Source: Amphritea sp. (GTDB taxonomy: Bacteria > Pseudomonadota > Gammaproteobacteria > Pseudomonadales > Balneatricaceae). From it: a stretch of DNA of 14,765 nucleotides. The stretch spans positions 1 through 14,765 of the forward strand of contig JAGPUU010000397.1 in assembly GCA_018067325.1 (NCBI GenBank). The letters run 5' to 3'. The translations under genes and the position numbers were made by a program. Shown piece by piece: positions 6,567 through 13,550 of this stretch (position 1 is the stretch's first letter; each line of letters starts with the position of its first letter). The notes beneath the pieces are model-generated. The model worked only from the letters and a program-made list of their open reading frames with translations. It made no database searches and was not told the DNA's origin.

Positions 6567-7053
6567 GCAAAACTACGCTGACAAGTACGACCTTAACGAT
6601 CCTCAGCAGTTAGCCGAAGCCTGTGCCGAAGCATTATTAGCTGATGATCCGCTCACACAAGAGCTCAAGATGACTGTTGTCAAAGTGGGTCCGGGTTATG
6701 CTGAATTGACTATGCCGGTTCAGGACTGGATGACCAATGGCCACAACACTTGTCACGGCGGGATGATTTTCTCTTTAGCAGATAGTGCGTTTGCATTTTC
6801 TTGCAACACTGAGAACCACCCTACCGTTGCCGCAGGCTGCAGTATCGACTACATCAGCCCGGGGCATCGTGGCGATACGCTGACAGCGAAAGCTAATAAA
6901 ACCCATCAACGTGGCCGGACTGGCGTTTACGACATACGCGTTGAAAACCAGAAAGGAGAGCTGATCGCGTTATTCCGCGGTCGTTCTCACCGAATTCGTG
7001 GTGTCGTTATTCCCGGCACTAATCACGACACCACACTACCGGAAGGAAGGTAA
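6559..7053 (+). CDS. paaI: PaaI, hotdog-fold phenylacetyl-CoA thioesterase
   Basis: 164 residues from the ATG at 6559, which overlaps the end of paaH by 8 bases; AGGAG at 6545-6549 fixes this start, and an in-frame ATG at 6451 has no support. The 4HBT-type hotdog signature NGHNTCHGGMIFSLADSAF (residues 60-78) carries the His66-Gly-Gly motif and Asp75, corresponding to the catalytic aspartate of E. coli PaaI, and YDIRVENQKGELIALFRGRSH follows the family. It is expected to hydrolyse phenylacetyl-CoA and ring-hydroxylated derivatives, freeing CoA when the pathway stalls. It is about 24 residues longer than E. coli PaaI (140), divided between a polar N-terminal extension and a slightly longer C-terminus. 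Confidence 0.93.
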   Translation: MAEQNYADKYDLNDPQQLAEACAEALLADDPLTQELKMTVVKVGPGYAELTMPVQDWMTNGHNTCHGGMIFSLADSAFAFSCNTENHPTVAAGCSIDYISPGHRGDTLTAKANKTHQRGRTGVYDIRVENQKGELIALFRGRSHRIRGVVIPGTNHDTTLPEGR

Positions 7054-7059
7054 TACACC

Positions 7060-8268
7060 ATGACTGAAGCATATATTTGCGACGCAATCCGCACACCATT
7101 TGGCCGTTACGGCGGAGGCTTAGCCCCTGTTCGTCCAGATGATTTAGGTGCAGTGCCACTTAAAGCACTGATGGAACGCAACCCAGATGTTGACTGGACT
7201 ACGGTAGACGACCTTATTTACGGTAACGCCAACCAGGCAGGTGAAGATAACCGTAACGTAGCACGTATGTCTGCCCTATTAGCCGGCATGCCAACATCTG
7301 TTCCAGGCACAACCGTTAACCGTCTATGCGGTTCCGGTATTGATGCTATCGGCATGGCAGCTCGCGCCATTAAATCAGGCGAAACTCATCTGATGATTGC
7401 CGGCGGTTGTGAATCAATGTCCCGCGCACCTTTCGTTATGGGTAAACCTGATTCTGCTTATAGCCGTAACCCTAACGGCCTTTACGACACGACAATCGGC
7501 TGGCGTTTCATTAACAAAAAGATGAAAGCGGAATACGGCGTAGATTCTATGCCTGAGACTGCTGAAAACGTCGCTGAAGATTTTAATATTTCCCGTGAAG
7601 ACCAAGACCTCTTCGCGTTCCGGAGCCAGCAGAAAACAGCTGCGGCCATGGAGAAAGGCACTTTTAACGAAGAAATCTGCCCTGTTGTCATCCCTCAGCG
7701 CAAAGGTGATCCCGTTGTTGTTGATACCGATGAACACCCACGTGCCTCTACTACACTAGAAGCCCTGGCTAAACTTAGAGCCCCTTTCCGAGAAGGTGGT
7801 TCAGTAACGGCGGGGAACGCTTCAGGTGTAAACGATGGTGCTTGTGCACTCTTGATCGCCTCTAAAGAAGCGGCTGAGAAAAACGGCCTAACACCTAAAG
7901 CTCGTATCGTGGGCATGGCCACAGCTGGCTTAGAGCCTCGCATCATGGGTTTTGGTCCGGCACCAGCAACAAAGAAAGTACTGGCTAACACCGGCTTAAC
8001 ACTAGATCAGATGGACGTAATTGAGCTGAACGAAGCATTTGCTTCTCAGGGCCTGGCAGTATTACGTGATTTAGGACTGCCTGATGACGCTGCGCACGTA
8101 AATCCAAATGGCGGTGCAATCTCACTGGGGCACCCGTTAGGCGCCAGTGGAGCACGGCTAGTGACGACTGCGATGTACCAACTACATCGTACCGGTGGTC
8201 GTTATGCGCTCTGCACTATGTGCATCGGTGTGGGCCAAGGCATCGCTATCATCATCGAGCGTGTCTAA
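7060..8268 (+). CDS. paaJ: PaaJ, 3-oxoadipyl-CoA / 3-oxo-5,6-dehydrosuberyl-CoA thiolase
   Basis: 402 residues, full length for a type II thiolase. The three catalytic residues are present: acyl-accepting Cys90 in NRLCGSGIDAIG, His358 in GGAISLGHPLGASGAR and Cys388 in CTMCIGVGQG. The N-terminus AYICDAIRTPFGRYGG and the GNANQAGEDNRNVARM segment are typical of the PaaJ/PcaF group. In the pathway it acts twice: it releases acetyl-CoA from 3-oxo-5,6-dehydrosuberyl-CoA, and splits 3-oxoadipyl-CoA into acetyl-CoA and succinyl-CoA. The purine-rich GGAAGGAAGG at the end of paaI serves as ribosome binding site. It closes the tightly packed F-G-H-I-J block; an 83-bp gap follows. By sequence alone it could equally be PcaF of the protocatechuate branch, but the setting favours PaaJ. 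Confidence 0.94.
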   Translation: MTEAYICDAIRTPFGRYGGGLAPVRPDDLGAVPLKALMERNPDVDWTTVDDLIYGNANQAGEDNRNVARMSALLAGMPTSVPGTTVNRLCGSGIDAIGMAARAIKSGETHLMIAGGCESMSRAPFVMGKPDSAYSRNPNGLYDTTIGWRFINKKMKAEYGVDSMPETAENVAEDFNISREDQDLFAFRSQQKTAAAMEKGTFNEEICPVVIPQRKGDPVVVDTDEHPRASTTLEALAKLRAPFREGGSVTAGNASGVNDGACALLIASKEAAEKNGLTPKARIVGMATAGLEPRIMGFGPAPATKKVLANTGLTLDQMDVIELNEAFASQGLAVLRDLGLPDDAAHVNPNGGAISLGHPLGASGARLVTTAMYQLHRTGGRYALCTMCIGVGQGIAIIIERV

Positions 8269-8269
8269 T

Positions 8270-8294
8270 CAGCAAGCGAACCGGCTTCTCGCTG
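8270..8294 (+). other. Imperfect hairpin in the paaJ-paaK gap
   Basis: Just after the paaJ stop, CAGCAAGC (8270-8277) can pair with GCTT (8284-8287) and GCTG (8291-8294), giving an 8-bp stem with a 3-base bulge and a 6-base loop; an alternative AGCGA/TCGCT pairing exists. No U-run follows, so it does not look like an intrinsic terminator. It might slow polymerase or protect an mRNA end. The rest of the 83-bp gap is AT-rich and holds the paaK ribosome binding site. Confidence 0.3.
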
Positions 8295-8351
8295 AAAAGC
8301 CCCGCTGCAATATAAAAATAATTACAAAGAATTCATAACAGGACAAGAACT

Positions 8352-9659
8352 ATGATGAACATCAAAATGAATCCTAACGAGCTGGATCCAATTGAAAAAG
8401 CAAGTATTGATGAGATCAGAGCACTCCAGTTAAGCCGCATGAAGTTCAGTATTAAACATGCCTATAACAATATAAGCGCCTACCGTGTGCTATGCGATGA
8501 CAAAGGTGTACATCCATCCGATCTTAAAACACTGGATGACCTGAAAATATTCCCGTTTACGACCAAGCAATACCTGCGTGACGCTTACCCATTCAACTCT
8601 TTCGCAGTGCCGATGAGCGATGTTGTCCGTATACACGCGTCCAGTGGTACAACAGGCCAGCCAACGGTTGTCGGTTATACCCAGCATGACATCAATGTCT
8701 GGGCTGATGTAGTTGCACGTTCCATTCGTGCAGCAGGCGGCAGAAGCAGCGATAAGGTTCACATCTCATATGGCTATGGTCTGTTTACCGGTGGTATGGG
8801 CGCGCATTACGGTGCCGAGCGCTTAGGTTGTGCGGTTATCCCAATGTCCGGTGGCCAAACAGAGAAGCAGGTTCAACTGATGCGTGATTTCGATCCCGAT
8901 GTCATCATGGTAACCCCTTCTTACATGCTTAACCTGATGGACGAAATGGATCGCCAGGGTCTGGACCCTAAAGAGATGGCACTACGTGTCGGTATCTTCG
9001 GCGCCGAGCCATGGACCGGCGAGATGCGTAAAAACATCGAAGGCCGCCTGGGTATAGATGCTGTTGATATCTATGGTTTGTCTGAAGTGATGGGGCCGGG
9101 TGTTGCTCAGGAATGTGCTGAAACAAAAGATGGTCCAACCATCTGGGAAGATCACTTCTATCCTGAAATCATTGATCCAGCCACCGGCGAAGTACTGCCA
9201 GATGGCGAGTACGGCGAGCTGGTATTCACCTCACTAACGAAAGAAGCACTGCCAGTTATTCGCTACCGTACCCGAGATCTGACCCGCCTTCTTCCAGGCA
9301 CTGCACGCCCAATGCGTCGCATGGACAAGATCACAGGTCGTTCAGACGACATGCTGATTATCCGGGGTGTAAACGTCTTCCCAACGCAGATTGAAGAGCA
9401 GATTCTTAAGGTTAAGGCCCTGGCGCCTCACTACGAGATAGTGGTCGATAAGAACGGTAACCTGGACACAGTACAGGTCAAGGTTGAGCTGACACCTGAA
9501 GCTCAACATACCGATCAAGTACCGGTAATTAAAGAGCTTCAGCATCACATCAAGTCCGTGATCGGCATCAGCACTAAGATCGATGTCGTACCGGTGGGTG
9601 GTCTGCCACGCTCTGAAGGTAAGGCTAAACGCGTATTTGATAATCGCCCTAAGGGCTGA
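8352..9659 (+). CDS. paaK: PaaK, phenylacetate-CoA ligase
   Basis: 435 residues, matching the roughly 437 of E. coli PaaK. It is an adenylate-forming enzyme: the P-loop SSGTTGQPT spans residues 97-105, followed by the YGYGLFTGGMGAHYGAERLG and PMSGGQTEKQ segments characteristic of PaaK, the YGLSEVMGPGVAQEC acyl-binding motif, the YRTRDLTRL hinge region and the C-terminal catalytic-loop region around IIRGVNVFPTQIEEQ and RSEGKAKRV. It activates phenylacetate with ATP and CoA to phenylacetyl-CoA, which is also the expected inducer that releases PaaX. AGGA at 8340-8343 precedes two consecutive ATG codons (8352 and 8355); either could be used. It is set apart by 83 bp from paaJ and 128 bp from paaA. 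Confidence 0.96.
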   Translation: MMNIKMNPNELDPIEKASIDEIRALQLSRMKFSIKHAYNNISAYRVLCDDKGVHPSDLKTLDDLKIFPFTTKQYLRDAYPFNSFAVPMSDVVRIHASSGTTGQPTVVGYTQHDINVWADVVARSIRAAGGRSSDKVHISYGYGLFTGGMGAHYGAERLGCAVIPMSGGQTEKQVQLMRDFDPDVIMVTPSYMLNLMDEMDRQGLDPKEMALRVGIFGAEPWTGEMRKNIEGRLGIDAVDIYGLSEVMGPGVAQECAETKDGPTIWEDHFYPEIIDPATGEVLPDGEYGELVFTSLTKEALPVIRYRTRDLTRLLPGTARPMRRMDKITGRSDDMLIIRGVNVFPTQIEEQILKVKALAPHYEIVVDKNGNLDTVQVKVELTPEAQHTDQVPVIKELQHHIKSVIGISTKIDVVPVGGLPRSEGKAKRVFDNRPKG

Positions 9660-9787
9660 ATAGAAAGCGCTAAACAGTAAAACTTTGCGACTGGCACCGA
9701 AAGTGGTGGTCACGATGAGAATGAATCAACGCAGGTATACAGAGAACATCCTGAACCTGCGGTCCAACAAAAATGGAGACGATTGAT
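9660..9787 (+). other. 128-bp paaK-paaA gap with inverted repeat
   Basis: This is the longest gap inside the plus-strand train. It contains inverted CGCAGGT (9730-9736) and ACCTGCG (9755-9761), seven bases each, 18 bases apart, and a small CACC/GGTG stem (9695-9698 with 9705-9708). No clear sigma70 promoter was found. The paaA ribosome binding site GGAG (9775-9778) is at its right end. It may hold an internal promoter, an operator or a processing site for the monooxygenase genes. Confidence 0.35.
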
Positions 9788-10729
9788 ATGACATCTCAAG
9801 AAGAAAATTTCATGCGTAAGATCGAGGCAGATGAAAAGATTGAGCCTAAAGATTGGATGCCGGAAGCCTACCGTAAAAACCTGATCCGTCAGATGTCGCA
9901 GCACGCGCACTCTGAGGTTATCGGCATGCAACCAGAAGGAAACTGGATTACCCGGGCGCCATCACTGCGTCGTAAAGTGGTACTGCTGTCTAAAGTGCAG
10001 GATGAAGCCGGTCATGGTTTGTACTTGTACAGTGCGACTGAAACACTCGGCATCACTCGCGCCGAATTGATCGCAGCACTGCAGTCAGGTGAAGCTAAAT
10101 ATGCTTCTATCTTCAACTATCCAACCCTTACCTGGGGCGATGTTGGCGCAATTGGCTGGTTAGTAGATGGTGCAGCCATTGTTAACCAGGTATCGCTACA
10201 GCGGACCTCTTACGGTCCCTACTCACGCGGCATGATCCGTATCTGTAAAGAGGAAAGCTTCCACCAGCGTCAGGGTTATGAAGCCCTTCTGGCACTGGCT
10301 AATGGCTCTCCAGAACAGAAACAGATAGCTCAGGATTCCCTGAACCGTTTCTACTGGCCTGCTCTGATGATGTTTGGTCCTCACGATTCGGAGTCTGCAC
10401 ACTCGGCTAAGTCGATGGAATGGAAGATTAAGCGTGAAACCAATGACGACCTGCGTCAGAAGTTTATCGATCAAACTGTCCCTCAAATCGAAGTACTAGG
10501 TCTGGAACACCCGGACAAAGCGATCAAGTGGAACGAAGAACGTGGCCACTATGATTCCGGTGAGATCGACTGGGATGAGTTCTATAGCGTTATCAATGGC
10601 AATGGCCACTGTAACCGTCAGCGCGTTGAGCACCATATAGCGGCTCACGATGAAGGTACCTGGGTACGTGATGCAATCACTGCATATAACGAAAAGAAAA
10701 ACGCCAAAAAAGCACAGAACGTAGCATAA
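9788..10729 (+). CDS. paaA: PaaA, catalytic di-iron subunit of phenylacetyl-CoA 1,2-epoxidase
   Basis: 313 residues from the ATG at 9788. The ATG at 9773 overlaps the GGAG (9775-9778) that sits nine bases before 9788, so the shorter form MTSQEENFM is preferred; E. coli PaaA is 309 residues. All six expected carboxylate and histidine iron ligands can be placed: Glu43 (QHAHSE), Glu73 and His76 (KVQDEAGH), Asp127 (GWLVDGAA), Glu156 and His159 (CKEESFHQR), each one residue offset from E. coli. The ferritin-like protein activates O2 at its di-iron centre to epoxidise the ring of phenylacetyl-CoA. It needs PaaC for assembly and PaaE for electrons. The C-terminal tail is lysine- and alanine-rich. 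Twelve bases separate it from paaB. Confidence 0.97.
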   Translation: MTSQEENFMRKIEADEKIEPKDWMPEAYRKNLIRQMSQHAHSEVIGMQPEGNWITRAPSLRRKVVLLSKVQDEAGHGLYLYSATETLGITRAELIAALQSGEAKYASIFNYPTLTWGDVGAIGWLVDGAAIVNQVSLQRTSYGPYSRGMIRICKEESFHQRQGYEALLALANGSPEQKQIAQDSLNRFYWPALMMFGPHDSESAHSAKSMEWKIKRETNDDLRQKFIDQTVPQIEVLGLEHPDKAIKWNEERGHYDSGEIDWDEFYSVINGNGHCNRQRVEHHIAAHDEGTWVRDAITAYNEKKNAKKAQNVA

Positions 10730-10741
10730 GGGGCATTTGCA

Positions 10742-11029
10742 ATGAATACAGAAAAATTAGAATTATTTGAAGTTTTTATCCGTTCCAAGCGTGGCCTGGA
10801 TCATAAGCACATTGGCAGTCTGCATGCAGAAGACCATGAGCAGGCACTGGAATATGCTCGTGATTGTTATACCCGTCGTAGTGAAGGCGTCAGCATCTGG
10901 GTAGTTAAATCTAACGACATCTGCTCTTCACAGGAAGACGATGCGGAATGCTTCTACGACCCAAGTGATGATAAACCTTACCGTCATGCGACTTATTATG
11001 TCCTGCCTGACCCTGTAAACAACATGTAA
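10742..11029 (+). CDS. paaB: PaaB, small bridging subunit of the epoxidase
   Basis: 95 residues, the same length as E. coli PaaB. It shows the family pattern: LFEVFIRSKRGLDHKHIGSLHA at the N-terminus, then AEDHEQALEYARDCYTRR, EGVSIWVVKSNDI and a C-terminal KPYRHATYYVLPD. No cofactor-binding residues are expected. In the PaaABCE complex PaaB bridges PaaAC units and is needed for activity. AAGGGG overlapping the paaA stop codon provides the ribosome binding site, which suggests coupled translation. No alternative identity seems plausible. Confidence 0.96.
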   Translation: MNTEKLELFEVFIRSKRGLDHKHIGSLHAEDHEQALEYARDCYTRRSEGVSIWVVKSNDICSSQEDDAECFYDPSDDKPYRHATYYVLPDPVNNM

Positions 11030-11047
11030 TTGGCGGGAGAAAATAGA

Positions 11048-11812
11048 ATGAGTGATGCAATTAAACAAGCCACATTAGAATACGTTATCCGCCTGGGCGA
11101 CGACTCAGTTGTCCTCGGCCACCGTATCTCTGAGTGGGTCAGCTATGGCCCGTTCCTGGAAGAAGATATCGCCTACGGCAACGTAGCGCTGGATTACATC
11201 GGCCGTGCGCGTATGTATTACAGCTACGCCGCCGAACTGGCTGATGATGGTCGTACCGAAGATGACTTCCCGTATATGCGTAGTGACCGTGAATACCGCA
11301 ACCTGTTGTTGATGGAGATGCCCCGCGGTGACTTCGCCTACTCTCAGGTGCGCCAGCTTTTAGCAGATGCATACGCAGCTGTCATGCTACCTGAGCTGGT
11401 AAAGTCAAAAGACGAAACCATTGCGGCCGTTGCTGCTAAGGCGATCAAAGAAACCAAGTATCACCTGCGCCGCAGCCGTGATTGGGTTTTACGCTTAGGC
11501 GATGGTACCGAAGAAAGCCATAAACGTACTCAGAAAGCCGTCGATCAACTCTGGGGTTACACCCATGAGCTCTTCGATATGGATGAAACTGAACAACTGC
11601 TGGCTGATAACGGTATCGGTGTAGACGTATCGAAACTTCGTGATGCATGGCACGCCATGGTGAGCGAGATACTGACTACAGCAACATTGACAGTTCCCGA
11701 TGATAGCTGGGCTGTCCGTGGCGGACGTACCGGCTACCACACCGAGAATCTGGGCCATATGCTAACAGAGATGCAGATCGTACATCGTTCGCATCCTGGC
11801 TGTCAGTGGTAA
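11048..11812 (+). CDS. paaC: PaaC, structural subunit of the epoxidase
   Basis: 254 residues from the ATG at 11048, with GGGAG at 11035-11039 eight bases upstream; a TTG at 11030 overlaps that region and is rejected. E. coli PaaC is about 248 residues. It is the ferritin-like partner of PaaA, with recognisable segments RLGDDSVVLGHRISEW, EEDIAYGNVALDYIGRARM, MPRGDFAYSQVRQL, ETKYHLRRSRDWVLRLGDG and a C-terminal LGHMLTEMQIVHRSHPGCQW. In the family PaaC forms a stable heterodimer core with PaaA but does not hold the active iron centre. Gaps of 18 bases to paaB and 6 to paaD place it firmly in the operon. Confidence 0.96.
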   Translation: MSDAIKQATLEYVIRLGDDSVVLGHRISEWVSYGPFLEEDIAYGNVALDYIGRARMYYSYAAELADDGRTEDDFPYMRSDREYRNLLLMEMPRGDFAYSQVRQLLADAYAAVMLPELVKSKDETIAAVAAKAIKETKYHLRRSRDWVLRLGDGTEESHKRTQKAVDQLWGYTHELFDMDETEQLLADNGIGVDVSKLRDAWHAMVSEILTTATLTVPDDSWAVRGGRTGYHTENLGHMLTEMQIVHRSHPGCQW

Positions 11813-11818
11813 ACCGCT

Positions 11819-12358
11819 ATGAATGAAATCTCACTCATGCCGGCAGAGCAGTACCAGCGTTTGCAGCAACGTAACGCCGCTGACGTAAAGGAGCTATGGG
11901 ACCTGCTCGATATGATCAAAGACCCTGAACTCCCGGTACTGTCTATTTGGGATCTTGGGATTCTACGGGATATTAAGCGTGACGGTGATCGCATAACGGT
12001 CACTATCACGCCTACCTATTCCGGTTGTCCTGCCATGGATAATATTCGTACCGACGTTGAAAAAGCGTTGAACGACGCAGGCTATCAGGAGGTGACGGTC
12101 AATATGTCACTCTCCCCTGCCTGGAGTTCAGAGTGGATGTCTCCTGAAGGCCGCAAAAACCTCCGTGAATACGGTATTGCGCCCCCGGAAGATGCCGACC
12201 TCGACGAAGATGGCCTGACACCAGAAGCCCATGCGCAATGTCCGCATTGTCGTTCCCGAAATACTCGCCGGATAAGTGAGTTTGGCTCTACTGCATGTAA
12301 AGCACTGTTTCAGTGTAACGACTGCAATGAGCCCTTTGACTATTTTAAAAAGATCTAG
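11819..12358 (+). CDS. paaD: PaaD, DUF59/MIP18-type maturation protein for the epoxidase
   Basis: 179 residues, against about 165 in E. coli. The N-terminal MIP18/DUF59 domain has DPELPVLSIWDLGILRDI (residues 35-52) and TPTYSGCPAMD with the conserved Cys70. A C-terminal zinc-ribbon-like segment carries Cys141, Cys144, Cys166 and Cys169 (CPHC and CNDC), plus Cys160 in SEFGSTACKAL. The linker (about 127-138) is acidic. PaaD is needed for activity of the PaaABCE enzyme but is not a stable subunit; relatives act in iron-sulfur assembly, so maturation of the PaaE cluster or the di-iron centre is a reasonable role. The start at 11819 has no good ribosome binding site and lies 6 bases after paaC, so translation may depend on coupling. 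An ATG at 11837 is no better. Confidence 0.95.
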   Translation: MNEISLMPAEQYQRLQQRNAADVKELWDLLDMIKDPELPVLSIWDLGILRDIKRDGDRITVTITPTYSGCPAMDNIRTDVEKALNDAGYQEVTVNMSLSPAWSSEWMSPEGRKNLREYGIAPPEDADLDEDGLTPEAHAQCPHCRSRNTRRISEFGSTACKALFQCNDCNEPFDYFKKI

Positions 12359-12393
12359 GCCATAGCCAGGATCAAAAAGATAAAGGTGAAGCA

Positions 12394-13491
12394 ATGTCCG
12401 ACACCAATTTCTATACGCTGAAGGTTGCTGACGTTCAGCCAGAGACCGAAACTGCTATCTGCGTATCATTTGATATACCAGAAGAACTGTCCGAAAAGTT
12501 TAAGTTCATTCAGGGTCAGTTTCTGACACTGCGTGCGATGATTGATGGCGAAGATGTTCGTCGTTCTTACTCCATCTGCTCAGGTGTGAGCGACGGCCAT
12601 ATGCGCGTTGGTATTAAGCGCGTTAAAGAGGGTCGTTTCTCTAACTTCGCAAACGATACTTTCAAGCCGGGCATGGAAATTGAAGTAATGCCACCACAAG
12701 GCAGCTTTAACACTGAGCTGAAAGCTGACAACGCTAAGCACTATATGTGCATCGCTGCTGGCTCTGGTATTACTCCTATGATTTCTATCATGAAGTCAGT
12801 TCTGGATAATGAACCCGGCAGCACAGTAACGCTGATCTACGGTAACCGTCGTAGTAATTCTGTGATGTTTAAAGAAGAACTGAATTTTGTTAAGAACCGC
12901 TACATGAAGCGTTTTCAGTGGATCAACATCATGAACTATGAAGATCAGGGTGCTGATCTGCTCAACGGTATCATTGATAATGCGAAAGGTGCTGCGCTAC
13001 AGAAAGCAGGCTTAATCAACATAAAGAGCGTTGACGAAGCCTTCATCTGTGGTCCGGAAGCGATGATGTCTGAAGTATCACGGGGCTTCCGTATGGAAGG
13101 TCTGAGTGATGAGCAGATCCATTACGAACTGTTCGCTAACTCTTCTGAAGATTCTAAAACCATGCTTGAAAAAGCACAGAAACGTAAAGATGAGTTCGGT
13201 GAAGAGAAGACGTCTAAAGTAACAGTCGTTGCCGATGGCCGCTCTATTATGTTTGACCTGGCCACCGTCGGAGAAAATATCCTCGATGCCGGTATGCATA
13301 ATGGTATGGAGCTTCCTTACTCTTGTAAGGCAGGTGTCTGCTCGACTTGTAAATGTAAGTTAGTCAAAGGCGAAGTGGATATGGATATTTCCCACGGCCT
13401 TGAGCAACATGAGATCGACGCGGGCTACGTGCTCAGCTGTCAGGCTCATCCTATCTCTGACGAAGTTATCGTCGATTTCGACCAGCGCTAA
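12394..13491 (+). CDS. paaE: PaaE, reductase subunit of the epoxidase
   Basis: 365 residues, close to E. coli PaaE (356). Domain order is FAD-binding, NAD(P)-binding, then plant-type [2Fe-2S] ferredoxin. The flavin motif RRSYSIC begins at residue 56; IAAGSGITPM is the nucleotide-binding turn; CGPEAMM marks the end of the pyridine-nucleotide domain. Cluster ligands are Cys311, Cys316, Cys319 and Cys349 (SCKAGVCSTCKC and LSCQAHP), with a further Cys321 that is not expected to be a ligand. It passes electrons from NADPH through FAD and the cluster to the PaaA di-iron site. AAAGGTGA (12382-12389) sits just before the ATG. A 35-bp gap separates it from paaD, and hairpins follow its stop codon. Confidence 0.96.
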   Translation: MSDTNFYTLKVADVQPETETAICVSFDIPEELSEKFKFIQGQFLTLRAMIDGEDVRRSYSICSGVSDGHMRVGIKRVKEGRFSNFANDTFKPGMEIEVMPPQGSFNTELKADNAKHYMCIAAGSGITPMISIMKSVLDNEPGSTVTLIYGNRRSNSVMFKEELNFVKNRYMKRFQWINIMNYEDQGADLLNGIIDNAKGAALQKAGLINIKSVDEAFICGPEAMMSEVSRGFRMEGLSDEQIHYELFANSSEDSKTMLEKAQKRKDEFGEEKTSKVTVVADGRSIMFDLATVGENILDAGMHNGMELPYSCKAGVCSTCKCKLVKGEVDMDISHGLEQHEIDAGYVLSCQAHPISDEVIVDFDQR

Positions 13492-13498
13492 GACGCGA

Positions 13499-13525
13499 TT
13501 CCCGAGCAGCAGTGCTGCTCGGGAA
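13499..13525 (+). other. Strong intergenic hairpin between paaE and paaZ
   Basis: A 12-bp perfect stem (13499-13510 with 13514-13525) has a CCCGAGCAGC/GCTGCTCGGG core and a 3-base AGT loop, beginning 8 bases after the paaE stop. The downstream bases are AAACTATC rather than a U-run, so efficient intrinsic termination is doubtful. More likely it causes partial attenuation or stabilises the 3' end of the upstream message so that paaZ is made at a different level. Confidence 0.6.
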
Positions 13526-13534
13526 ACTATCTTT

Positions 13535-13549
13535 AGAGGTTTATAACCT
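13535..13549 (+). promoter_or_regulatory. paaZ ribosome binding site inside a short inverted repeat
   Basis: The only Shine-Dalgarno-like sequence before paaZ, AGAGG (13535-13539), overlaps a perfect inverted repeat AGGTT-TAT-AACCT (13537-13549) ending one base before the ATG. Folding would hide part of the site. The stem is only 5 bp, so any effect would be modest. Confidence 0.4.
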
Positions 13550-13550
13550 G

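Noticed and set aside
8305..8351. AT-rich promoter before paaK
   Set aside because: TATAAA at 8311-8316 has no acceptable -35 at the right distance; not enough to report.
9692..9707. Possible sigma54 promoter (TGGCAC then GTGGT)
   Set aside because: The -24 part matches but the invariant GC of the -12 element is GG here, so it does not meet the consensus.
9342..9931. Overlapping minus-strand open frames across the end of paaK, the paaK-paaA gap and the start of paaA
   Set aside because: They mainly mirror conserved coding sequence on the plus strand, with no recognisable motifs or initiation signals.
13499..13525. Intrinsic terminator after paaE
   Set aside because: The stem is strong but no U-tract follows, and paaZ continues in the same direction 59 bp later, so it is listed as a hairpin of uncertain role instead.
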